Shown in pieces: positions 57,299 through 64,000 of a stretch of 64,000 bases of DNA. The stretch's first letter is position 1, and each line of letters begins with the position of its first letter. A model generated the notes under the pieces. That model made no database searches. It saw nothing but the letters and a program-made list of their open reading frames with translations, and was not told where the DNA came from. The position numbers and the translations under genes are program-made. Origin of the DNA: CALBZH01 sp964538515 (GTDB lineage: Bacteria; Desulfobacterota; Syntrophobacteria; Syntrophobacterales; Syntrophobacteraceae); assembly GCA_964538515.1 (NCBI GenBank), contig CAZIEW010000001.1, forward strand, positions 62,001 to 126,000, in the 5' to 3' direction.

Positions 57299-59335
57299 TT
57301 AGGCGAAAACACTGATGAGTCGGTCGGACAGGTGGTCTGTTGCTCTGGGGCGAAGGCTTGCAGTGATGCCAACGCGCGGTGCTTGCTCCGAACGGAAGCC
57401 TCCGCCACCTTTCTTTCGGCTTGATTCCGTTTGTGCAAACCGCCTTTCCCCGCCTTGCTGCCCGACATCTACCGTAAACTGCCCCAGTCTCAGTCCGTGC
57501 TCTTCAAGGTGCTGACGAAGGGAGGGCGCCCCGTTCAGAAGGAGCCCTTTCACCTCTTCGTTCTGTGCTGAAACCCAGGCGGTCACGTGATGACGATCCG
57601 CCTCGATTCGCAGAATCAGTTTCCCCAAGCTCTCCGGCTCCAGCTCGATCGTCATCTGAGAGCGACCTTGACGCTGAGATTCCTCTATCTGCTTCGAAAG
57701 CGCATCCGGCCAGGACGCATCCGAGAGCCGCAGCGTGGCATCGGAATTCTGCAGCCTGGTCGCCGCCGTCTGTTCCATTCGACCCACAGTGGCCCCTTCG
57801 GCGAGAACCTTCTCAAACCCTGCCGGATCCGTGCTTGGGCTTTCCGCAGCTCGAGCCATTTCTCTTGACTTGGAGAAAGATGAGAGACGGGAGTCCTCCG
57901 GTCCTCTCTCATGTCCTTCGTCCCTCGAAGCGTTTCTCCGGGAGGTCATCCCACTTTCTTCAAGCGCTGTCACTCGCTCATGGGACGCATGAGCCGCCGG
58001 ACCGTCGGCCTCGGTCTCGTTCATGGAAGCGGGCTCATCTCCCCGCTGAAGCCGTGACGAGGAAGCGGCCGCCTCCGCATGCGATCCCATCTGAACCCCC
58101 TCGTCGGTTTGGTCGGTCTCAAAGTGGTGCTCCAAGACTCTGACGTCCGCCCCAAAGGGTTGCATTCCCTGTGCTGTTGCCGGACTATTCGGCTTTGCGC
58201 TCGCCACTGGGTTTGAGACCGAATCGGCTTCGACCGATGAAGTAGCCGATAGGTCGTCTGCTCCGGAGGAGCCGATTCTGAGCTGTCGGAGAGCGTCGTC
58301 AGCCGACACATCCTCTCCCATAACGTCGCCAGCTTGCCTGGCCGCTTGCCTCAAGGGATCACGACCGGCGGTGGCTTCGGAAAGCGCTGAAACGGAATCC
58401 CTTGCGACGGAGCCATTGGCAAGGCCGGACTCCGGAATGCTTGGCACATGCTTTTGGGAATCCTCCCAAGGACTTCCTCCTGCCTTCGAGAACTTCGGGA
58501 TTCTTTGACTGGCTAACCGCTCCAGCTGGCCTTGGGGGATGAGGAGCGTCTCGATTTCGGTGGACGCAGGCTTGAGATCCGCCACGGGAACGACGTTCGA
58601 TTTCTGTTCCACCAGTGGAGTGCTCTTCAGTTTCTGGTCGGCAAGATCCTTCACGATGCTCTTCAGAAGCTGATTGATCTCGTTGAGCGAATACGATCCC
58701 GATGACGCCAGATCAAACGGTTGAACCGGCTTAACGTTCCCATTCTGAACCTGGCAAAGCGAGCTCACGAGCTCTGCCACATCTTGAGCCGCCACCTTGT
58801 CTCCACCTCGCACCGCCGACTGGCTCAGGAGCAGATTGCGCAGCGTCTTAAAAGGGATCCGGCCTTGCTTGTCGCCCGTACCTTGGCAGGCCTGTCGCAC
58901 ATCGGCGGAGAGCTTTAGTTGAGCCATGATCCGCTCGAGTGCCACCATGTCCGTGATGTAAAGGTTTTCCTCGGCTTTCTGCTCCGAAAGCACTTTGGTC
59001 TTCAACTGGTCGGCTTTGCCGGCCTCCTTGGATCGAGAGACGAGCGCGTTGTCGGCAGCGCTCTCGGCCTGGACCTTCAGCTCTTGAGGACTCATTTGAG
59101 GGGAAGCAGCCGTGAGCTCCTGGCCGACCGGCTTCAGCATCCCTACCGAGTCGGTGGACGCCTGCGAGAAAGGCTTGGGATCTGTGACAGCACCCGGTAT
59201 TGCGGGCTGATTCTGTTGCAGCTGCGAAAGCTCATGAGAGAATTCATGCGAGTTGATCTTCTGAGCGATTTTCGATCGCTCATTTGACGTTGCACTCATG
59301 AGAAGTGCTGCTGCACTGAGGCCGGTTGAGCTCAT
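57299..59335 (-). CDS. fliK: hook-length control protein FliK
   Basis: 678 residues from the ATG at 59333-59335, with AAGGGAT upstream. Long polar, poorly conserved N-terminal region (about 1-560), then the Flg_hook domain (about 560-660): LSKQIEESQRQGRSQMTIELEPESLGKLILRIEADRHHVTAWVSAQNEEVKGLL and LRQHLEEHGLRLGQFTVDVGQQ. It measures the hook and triggers FlhB switching. At 678 residues it is much longer than enterobacterial FliK (about 405). First gene of the unit; sigma-54 promoter upstream. Confidence 0.93.
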   Translation of the reverse strand: MSSTGLSAAALLMSATSNERSKIAQKINSHEFSHELSQLQQNQPAIPGAVTDPKPFSQASTDSVGMLKPVGQELTAASPQMSPQELKVQAESAADNALVSRSKEAGKADQLKTKVLSEQKAEENLYITDMVALERIMAQLKLSADVRQACQGTGDKQGRIPFKTLRNLLLSQSAVRGGDKVAAQDVAELVSSLCQVQNGNVKPVQPFDLASSGSYSLNEINQLLKSIVKDLADQKLKSTPLVEQKSNVVPVADLKPASTEIETLLIPQGQLERLASQRIPKFSKAGGSPWEDSQKHVPSIPESGLANGSVARDSVSALSEATAGRDPLRQAARQAGDVMGEDVSADDALRQLRIGSSGADDLSATSSVEADSVSNPVASAKPNSPATAQGMQPFGADVRVLEHHFETDQTDEGVQMGSHAEAAASSSRLQRGDEPASMNETEADGPAAHASHERVTALEESGMTSRRNASRDEGHERGPEDSRLSSFSKSREMARAAESPSTDPAGFEKVLAEGATVGRMEQTAATRLQNSDATLRLSDASWPDALSKQIEESQRQGRSQMTIELEPESLGKLILRIEADRHHVTAWVSAQNEEVKGLLLNGAPSLRQHLEEHGLRLGQFTVDVGQQGGERRFAQTESSRKKGGGGFRSEQAPRVGITASLRPRATDHLSDRLISVFA

Positions 59336-59392
59336 GGTATCCCTTGCCTTCCTAAAAGCGTTATGGTCACTCTGACGTTGTGGCTCCAGTAG

Positions 59393-59408
59393 AGCAACGA
59401 CAATGCCA
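59393..59408 (-). promoter_or_regulatory. sigma-54 promoter of fliK-flgD-flgE
   Basis: Minus strand TGGCAT-TGTCG-TTGCT, ten of eleven consensus positions with exact spacing. Predicted start near 59383, leader about 48 bases. Confidence 0.88.
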
Positions 59409-59711
59409 ACTCGCAGCAATCCGACTATCCCTTTGAAATGGCTTACTTTAATGATGCGGCTCGTTCCTGATTCTCGCCTTGCACGCTCGTCTCAGACGGC
59501 AGTTTTTTCTGGGTGACACCTGCATTCTTTGCCGCTTTCACGCATGATCCACGATAGAGCCCTGAGCCTGAACGGAAGCTTGTTGGAGAACCGGACCGTC
59601 CGCGGATCGGACGGATGAAGGAGAGGGAAAGAGCCTGCAGGGTGGGACGAAGGAGTGAATTCCTCGATCGTGCTTTTTAAGGGTTGGTATGCGTTTGCTG
59701 GGGCTTTTTCG

Positions 59712-59737
59712 GCAAGGGGCGCAGCTCAGCCCCTTGC
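59712..59737 (-). terminator. stem-loop after motE, possible terminator
   Basis: GCAAGGGGC and GCCCCTTGC form a perfect 9-bp stem with an 8-base loop, about 30 bases past the motE stop. No T tract follows on the minus strand, so termination is only possible, not shown. Confidence 0.4.
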
Positions 59738-59767
59738 GAGGGCTGGTTTGAATCGACCAAGACAAGC

Positions 59768-60469
59768 CTACCGATGAGACAAGGACTCGGAAATCTTCGC
59801 CGCCTTCTTCACGTCCATGTTTCCGAGGATGTTCGCCGCTTCGTCCGCGCTCATGGTGGAAATGACCGATACCACCAGGTGCTCCTCAAGATTGTCCAAC
59901 AGCTTGGCCGCTTCCTTTGGCTTCATCGTGCCATAGATCTTCGCAAGTGAGCGGATTTTGGTGTTTTGGCTTTCTTCCTTTTCGCTCCGGTAGGCCTGGA
60001 TTTCCTTCTGGATCGCGAGGAGATCCTTGAGCTTCTTTTCGACTTCCTGCTCCATCTTGCTCAGGTATTCTTCCTTCTGGCGCAACTGCTCCTCCTTGCG
60101 CTTCAGTTCGGCCTCTCGTCGTTCAATGTGCGTGAGGGTCTCGGTCATGGGCTGGAGCGGGGGAGTTACGGCAGACGTCGCGGTAGAAGGCGGATTGCTC
60201 TTCTTCGGTGGCGCGTTTTCCGCCGGCTTGCTCTTCTTGTCCTCGGCCAGCACCTCGCGGGGGAAGGACAAGTATTCCATTTCCGATGCCGGATGACCGA
60301 GGACAATCCGGCCAAGGGTGAGCCCTGTCTTGAAGAGGATCATGAGGGCCACGACCGACAACAGCAGCGAAAGCGTCTTTTTCGATCGCGAAGCTTTAGG
60401 CTGGCTGTCAGCGGGTTGGTCACCGCCCAGAACGATCTCTTCCGGATTGTTTGAGGATTGCGATTTCAT
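59768..60469 (-). CDS. motE: MotE-like flagellar protein (MgtE-N domain)
   Basis: 233 residues from the ATG at 60467-60469. One membrane segment (KKTLSLLLSVVALMILFKTGLTLG), proline-rich part (about 95-130), a long coiled coil (about 135-200: ERREAELKRKEEQLRQKEEYLSKMEQEVEKKLKDLL), and a C-terminal MgtE-N/FliG-like domain, KIYGTMKPKEAAKLLDNLEEHLVVSVISTMSADEAANILGNMD. Such proteins, called MotE, sit at the end of fliF-fliJ operons and support stator or export function. The start overlaps fliJ by 50 bases. Confidence 0.85.
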   Translation of the reverse strand: MKSQSSNNPEEIVLGGDQPADSQPKASRSKKTLSLLLSVVALMILFKTGLTLGRIVLGHPASEMEYLSFPREVLAEDKKSKPAENAPPKKSNPPSTATSAVTPPLQPMTETLTHIERREAELKRKEEQLRQKEEYLSKMEQEVEKKLKDLLAIQKEIQAYRSEKEESQNTKIRSLAKIYGTMKPKEAAKLLDNLEEHLVVSVISTMSADEAANILGNMDVKKAAKISESLSHR

Positions 60470-60872
60470 CGGATTGCCCCTGTTCCTTACGTGCGCGTTG
60501 GGAGACGTATGTTTCACGGTCCGTTTCTTCCAGCCGTTCCACGACGTTGAGCTCACGCTCCACTTCTTGCAGCTGCGACCGGGCTTGCTCGATTTCCTGC
60601 GCGACCCGTTTGAGCTCGCCGTCGAATCGAAGCAATTGTCGTTCCAATGATCTCATGAAATAGCTGTAGGATTGGTATTCTCCGACACTGACCCCGTCAG
60701 CCTGCCTCCGGTCCCACTTTTTTCCTTCGTCCTCAATGCGCTCGATCAACGCGTGACGGGCGGCAAGAAGGGAATCCCGTCGACTCAAGACGGCTGCCAG
60801 CGCAATTTGGGCTTTCTTGACCAGGAATGCTCGATGCTTGAGCAGAGTCTGGAATCGGAAGTTGAACGGCAT
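60420..60872 (-). CDS. fliJ: flagellar export chaperone FliJ
   Basis: 150 residues from the ATG at 60870-60872 (GAGGCGAC upstream); the longer frame to 60923 overlaps fliI. Entirely coiled coil: FRFQTLLKHRAFLVKKAQIALAAVLSRRDSLLAARH, RSLERQLLRFDGELKRVAQEIEQARSQLQEVERELNVVERLEE. FliJ is the stalk of the FliI ATPase and contacts FlhA. Follows fliI; end overlaps motE. Confidence 0.92.
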   Translation of the reverse strand: MPFNFRFQTLLKHRAFLVKKAQIALAAVLSRRDSLLAARHALIERIEDEGKKWDRRQADGVSVGEYQSYSYFMRSLERQLLRFDGELKRVAQEIEQARSQLQEVERELNVVERLEETDRETYVSQRARKEQGQSDEIAILKQSGRDRSGR

Positions 60873-60926
60873 GTCGCCTCGGTCCAATCTTGTGATGCTC
60901 CGCATCGCCATGAAACAAATCAAGCG

Positions 60927-62255
60927 CTACTGGAACAGCTGTTCAAGAGCGTGTCGCGCCGCTTCGATCGAGCACTGATCCTCGATGGGCTGTCTCAGGT
61001 AGTCATTGAGCCGGTCGATCATGTCGATGGCGAAGTCCGTTTCTTCATGGCTGCCGCGAGGGTAAGCACCGATGCGAATCATGTCCTCGCTGTTGCGGTA
61101 GAGAGCAAGCGTCTGAATGAAGCGGCCGGCAAGCGTTTTATGCTCCGTATCCTGAAGGCGACTCGTCAAACGGCTGACGCTCTGAAGCACGTCAATTGCG
61201 GGAAAGTGTCTATCCTGAGCCAGCTTGCGCGTGAGAACGATATGGCCGTCCAGGATGGATCGTACCGCGTCGGCAATGGGATCTTCCATGTCGCCCCCCT
61301 CCACAAGCACCGTGAAGATTCCGGTGATCGAGGCGGTCGGAAATCGCCCCGCCCTCTCCAGAAGGCGCGGCAGGAGACTGTAGACGCTCGGAGTGTAGCC
61401 CTTGCTCGTGGGGGGCTCGCCCGCCGCCAGCCCGATCTCGCGCGAAGCCATGGCGAAACGGGTGACGGAATCCATCATGAGCACGACGTCCTTGCCTTGG
61501 TCCCGGAAGTATTCGGCAACGGCACAGGCCATGAACGCGGCGCGCACCCGGACGGTGGCCGGTTGGTCGGAGGTCGCCACGATGGTAACGGACCGCCTCA
61601 CGCCCTCCGGTCCCAGTTCGTTGACCAGGAATTCGTTCAGCTCACGGCCGCGCTCTCCAATGAGCGCAATCACGTTCACATCCGCATTGGTGTACCGGGC
61701 CATCATGCCGAGCAGGGTGCTCTTCCCGACCCCGGAGCCGGCGAAGATCCCGATGCGCTGCCCTTTTCCAACCGGGAGCAGCCCGTTGATGCAACGGATT
61801 CCAAGGTCCAACTGCTCGTCGATCAGGGGACGATCCAGGGGATTCGCAACGGTGCCGGAGAGGGAGTAAGGGGCTCCCCGGCCTAGGGGACCCAAGCCGT
61901 CGATCGGTTGCCCGAGACCGTTGAGCACTCGTCCGAGCATTGCTTCGCTGGCCTCGACGGTGTCCGACTGCTGATGCACCTGAACGAGGCATCCGGGTTG
62001 AATCCCGCTCAGGTGGGTGAGAGGGCTTAGTTTCAGACGCTTGTGATGGAACCCCACCACCTCTGCGTAGAACGGCTCGTCACGGCCATCGCTGAATATC
62101 GCGCAAATGTCCCCCACCGCAGCTTTCACGCCCTCGGCCTCAATGAGGTTGCCTGCCAGATGGACCACCTTGCCGAAGGTATCCCAGCGCGGAATGGAGC
62201 CCAAGGAGGCCACCGGGGCATGGAGATTCAGGTAATCACTGATTGGCTGCGGCAT
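60927..62255 (-). CDS. fliI: flagellum-specific ATPase FliI
   Basis: 442 residues. ATPase core with Walker A GSGVGKSTLL (about 171), GERGRELNEF, Walker B DVVLMMDSVTRFA and PPTSKGYTPSVYSLLPRLLERAG; N-terminal beta domain (about 15-95) and C-terminal helices NDYLRQPIEDQCSIEAARHALEQLF. It energises unfolding of export cargo. Overlaps fliH by 20 bases. Full family length. Confidence 0.97.
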   Translation of the reverse strand: MPQPISDYLNLHAPVASLGSIPRWDTFGKVVHLAGNLIEAEGVKAAVGDICAIFSDGRDEPFYAEVVGFHHKRLKLSPLTHLSGIQPGCLVQVHQQSDTVEASEAMLGRVLNGLGQPIDGLGPLGRGAPYSLSGTVANPLDRPLIDEQLDLGIRCINGLLPVGKGQRIGIFAGSGVGKSTLLGMMARYTNADVNVIALIGERGRELNEFLVNELGPEGVRRSVTIVATSDQPATVRVRAAFMACAVAEYFRDQGKDVVLMMDSVTRFAMASREIGLAAGEPPTSKGYTPSVYSLLPRLLERAGRFPTASITGIFTVLVEGGDMEDPIADAVRSILDGHIVLTRKLAQDRHFPAIDVLQSVSRLTSRLQDTEHKTLAGRFIQTLALYRNSEDMIRIGAYPRGSHEETDFAIDMIDRLNDYLRQPIEDQCSIEAARHALEQLFQ

Positions 62256-62976
62256 CGTTTTCCACCATGGCCCCGGCCTTGAGCTCCTGCTCGATCCGGA
62301 CCAGCCGTTTGTCGATTCCCGCGTCGATCAGTTGAATGTCCGATTCAACGCGGCAACCGCCCCGTTCCATCTGGGGGTCCGTTTTGACCATGAAAGGCCC
62401 CTCGGGGCTATTCGCGGGAACCGTGAAGTTTGTGTGTCGGGTCAGCATTTCGAGGTCTTTGGGATGAAGGGTGAGCGTGACGGACTGAGACGATTCGACC
62501 TCAGCAAGCACGTCCTGGACGAGCTTCAGGAGGACCTGCGGTCGAGTCCGCAGCTCCTTTTGGATCACGTGCTTGGTGATGGCCACGCACGAGGCCACGA
62601 GCCAATTGCGGTAATCGTGCAGCACCCGGCTGGGAAGTGTCTGGAGCGTCTCGAAGAGGGCTTCCATTTGCTCCTGGGTCACCTGCATGCTTTTTCGACC
62701 GTATTCGGTCCCGTCTTTCAATCCCTGGGCGTAGCCCTGCTCGTAGGCATCCCGCTCGATCTCCTCTGCCCGGCGCTCAGCCTCGAGCAATCGTTCCTGG
62801 ATGGCTTCCTCCAGCTCCTTGAGTGGGTCAACAGCCGGCTCTTCAGCCTCAGGCTCCTCACGACCGCCAGTGTCACGAGGACGGAGGCCGGAGAAGACCT
62901 CGATCTCATCGAAGCCGAAGGGAACGCATGCCGCGGATTCGGAGGCCTTGATGATGTTAGACAAAGGCGTCTCCAC
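62236..62976 (-). CDS. fliH: flagellar export regulator FliH
   Basis: 246 residues. N-terminal polar part, then a long helix (about 52-95: LEEAIQERLLEAERRAEEIERDAYEQGYAQGLKDGTEYG) of the FliH/YscL type, and the C-terminal domain with VLLKLVQDVLAEVESSQSVTLTLHPKDLEMLTRH and GGCRVESDIQLIDAGIDKRLVRIEQEL. It binds FliI and links it to FliN. Starts 20 bases inside fliG. Full length. Confidence 0.94.
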   Translation of the reverse strand: METPLSNIIKASESAACVPFGFDEIEVFSGLRPRDTGGREEPEAEEPAVDPLKELEEAIQERLLEAERRAEEIERDAYEQGYAQGLKDGTEYGRKSMQVTQEQMEALFETLQTLPSRVLHDYRNWLVASCVAITKHVIQKELRTRPQVLLKLVQDVLAEVESSQSVTLTLHPKDLEMLTRHTNFTVPANSPEGPFMVKTDPQMERGGCRVESDIQLIDAGIDKRLVRIEQELKAGAMVENDAAANQ

Positions 62977-63961
62977 CGTCTCTGCCGGCCAGGACGATCT
63001 TGCCTTCCTTCTCCAGCTTTCGGGCTACATTCAAGATCCCCTGTTGAGCCACTTCGACATCGCTGAGCCGCACAGGCCCCATGACGCTGAGCTCTTCCTC
63101 CAGGATCTGCACCGCACGCTGGGAAAGATTTCGGAAGATTTTGTTCTTCAGCTCGTCGGAAGCCGTCTTGAGGGCCAGTGTCAGCTCCTCGTTCTTGACT
63201 TCCCGGAGCAGCTCCCGGATGCCGGCGTCGTTGATGCTCACCAGGTCGTCGAAGACGAACATGAGCTTCCGCACCTTTTCGGCCAGCTCGGAATCCGTCT
63301 CCTCCAACGACTGCAGAATGCTGTCGCCCGTACGACGGTCGCTGTGGTTGAGCATTTCTGCAACGGCCTGAACCCCGCCCAGAATTAACTGGGAGTCCTG
63401 TCCAATGCTAAGAAGCTCTCTCTGGAGCACTTCGTCGACTTCACGCACGAGATCGGCGGGAACGGTTTCGAGGTGGGCAACGCGATTGACCACTTCGTTT
63501 TGAAGCGCCTCAGGGAGATGGGCCAGGACCTGGCTGGCTTTCTCGTAGCCGAGGTGCACCAGGATGATCACGATGGTCTGTGGATGCTCGGTCTTGATGA
63601 AGTTGGCCAGGACCCGCGGGTCGATCTCTCGAACGTACTTGAACGGGATCCGCTCCTTTTCGAGCTCGATCCGGTGGATCACATCCCGTGCTTCATCGTT
63701 CCCCATGACACTCGGGAGCAGGTTCTTGAAGAACTGGTCACCGGGAGTCAGGATGTCGGCTTCCTCCTTGAACTGATCCGAAAACTCCGTCAGCAGCTCG
63801 TCGGTCACATCCTTCTTCACGCCTTGGATGGCCGCCATATTGGAGCCGAGAAGCTTGATCTCATCCGTGGTGAGATTTTTCATGATCTGAGCCGAGGTTT
63901 CCTCGCCCAGCGCCATGAGAAGAATCGCCGCCTTCTGAGGGCCGTTCAGTTGCTTGCTCAT
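62957..63961 (-). CDS. fliG: flagellar motor switch protein FliG
   Basis: 334 residues. N-terminal domain GPQKAAILLMALGEETSAQIMKNLTTDEIKLLG, middle YVREIDPRVLANFIKTEHPQTIVIILVHLGYEKASQVLAHLPEALQNEVVNRVAHLE, and C-terminal torque domain MFVFDDLVSINDAGIRELLREV with the charged residues that contact the stator. Connects the MS ring to the switch. GGAGG ribosome site is inside the fliF end. Overlaps fliH by 20 bases. Confidence 0.98.
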   Translation of the reverse strand: MSKQLNGPQKAAILLMALGEETSAQIMKNLTTDEIKLLGSNMAAIQGVKKDVTDELLTEFSDQFKEEADILTPGDQFFKNLLPSVMGNDEARDVIHRIELEKERIPFKYVREIDPRVLANFIKTEHPQTIVIILVHLGYEKASQVLAHLPEALQNEVVNRVAHLETVPADLVREVDEVLQRELLSIGQDSQLILGGVQAVAEMLNHSDRRTGDSILQSLEETDSELAEKVRKLMFVFDDLVSINDAGIRELLREVKNEELTLALKTASDELKNKIFRNLSQRAVQILEEELSVMGPVRLSDVEVAQQGILNVARKLEKEGKIVLAGRDGGDAFV

Positions 63962-64000
63962 CAGCTAGCCTCCTCTCTCAGGTAGGCCCTTATGATGGAT
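63961..64000 (-). CDS. fliF: MS-ring protein FliF, last codons only
   Basis: Only about 13 codons are in the window. On the minus strand the frame ends SIIRAYLREEAS followed by TGA (63961-63963), which resembles the FliF C-terminal peptide that binds FliG. The stop overlaps the fliG start (TGATG). Named by this short ending and by its place before fliG. Confidence 0.7.
   Translation of the reverse strand, partial: SIIRAYLREEAS

Larger units (their letters stand above)
59336..59767. other. intergenic region between fliK and motE
   Basis: 432 bases without a gene. It holds the sigma-54 promoter at 59393 and a stem-loop at 59712-59737 after motE. The short open frame 59538-59765 has no ribosome site and no family. 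Confidence 0.5.

Noticed and set aside
1..64000. CRISPR arrays, tRNA or rRNA genes, riboswitches, prophage
   Set aside because: I saw no regularly spaced repeats, no cloverleaf-like sequences, no rRNA and no integrase, transposase or phage structural genes.

Overview
The window comes from a motile Gram-negative bacterium, most likely a deltaproteobacterium in the broad sense (Desulfobacterota; Syntrophobacter-like relatives would fit). The evidence is P- and L-ring genes, a sigma-54/FliA two-tier flagellar promoter system, a DVU0524-type FlgM-associated small protein, CheA/CheX/CheZ types common in that group, and moderately GC-rich DNA with AT-rich glycan islands. The assignment is inference; there is no rRNA in the window.

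Layout. 1-579 holds the start of an MFS exporter. 933-10076 (minus strand) is a surface-glycan block: a 2087-residue multi-domain glycosyltransferase, a DegT/DnrJ aminotransferase, a sulfotransferase and a WbqC-family protein; the last three are visibly AT-rich. 10746-15290 (plus) holds a TPR protein and two glycosyltransferase-TPR proteins directly before two flagellin genes, so they are candidate flagellin modifiers. 15438-20208 is filament and cap: two flagellins, fliD, two fliS-like genes and a FlgN/FliT-like gene. 20225-22576 has rmlD (minus), a lipoprotein and flaG. 22994-26089 is a signalling operon: REC-SHOCT, REC-GAF-HD-GYP and a compact histidine kinase. 26467-27362 has two unrecognised genes behind a very good sigma-54 site. 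27653-34805 is the chemotaxis operon (cheR, cheD, cheY, cheX, cheB, cheY, cheA, cheZ), with a 100-N assembly gap inside cheZ. 34993-35596 has the DVU0524-like gene and flgM.

From 35706 to the end everything is on the minus strand and builds the flagellum. Read in transcription order from the right edge: fliF (last codons)-fliG-fliH-fliI-fliJ-motE; fliK-flgD-flgE; fliL-fliM-fliN-fliO-fliP-fliQ-fliR-flhB-flhA-flhF-flhG-fliA and two membrane proteins; flgF-flgG-flgA-flgH-flgI-flgJ; flgN-flgK-flgL.

Regulation can be read from the DNA. Sigma-54 (-24/-12) sites precede flagellin 1, fliD, the signalling operon, the 26467 gene, fliL, flgF and fliK. FliA (sigma-28) sites precede cheR, the DVU0524-flgM pair and flgN-flgK-flgL. 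This predicts that sigma-54 drives the basal body, hook, cap and one flagellin, while FliA drives chemotaxis, the anti-sigma factor and the hook-filament junction. Both fliA and flgM are in the window.

Most notable items: a 113-bp MITE-like insertion with 16-bp terminal inverted repeats and an 8-bp target duplication (44081-44209); an MshEN-like repeat pair inside CheA; a very short hook protein; paired fliS genes; a flagellin containing cysteine; a degenerate glycosyltransferase repeat inside the giant enzyme; and inverted repeats placed on the fliD and flgF sigma-54 promoters.
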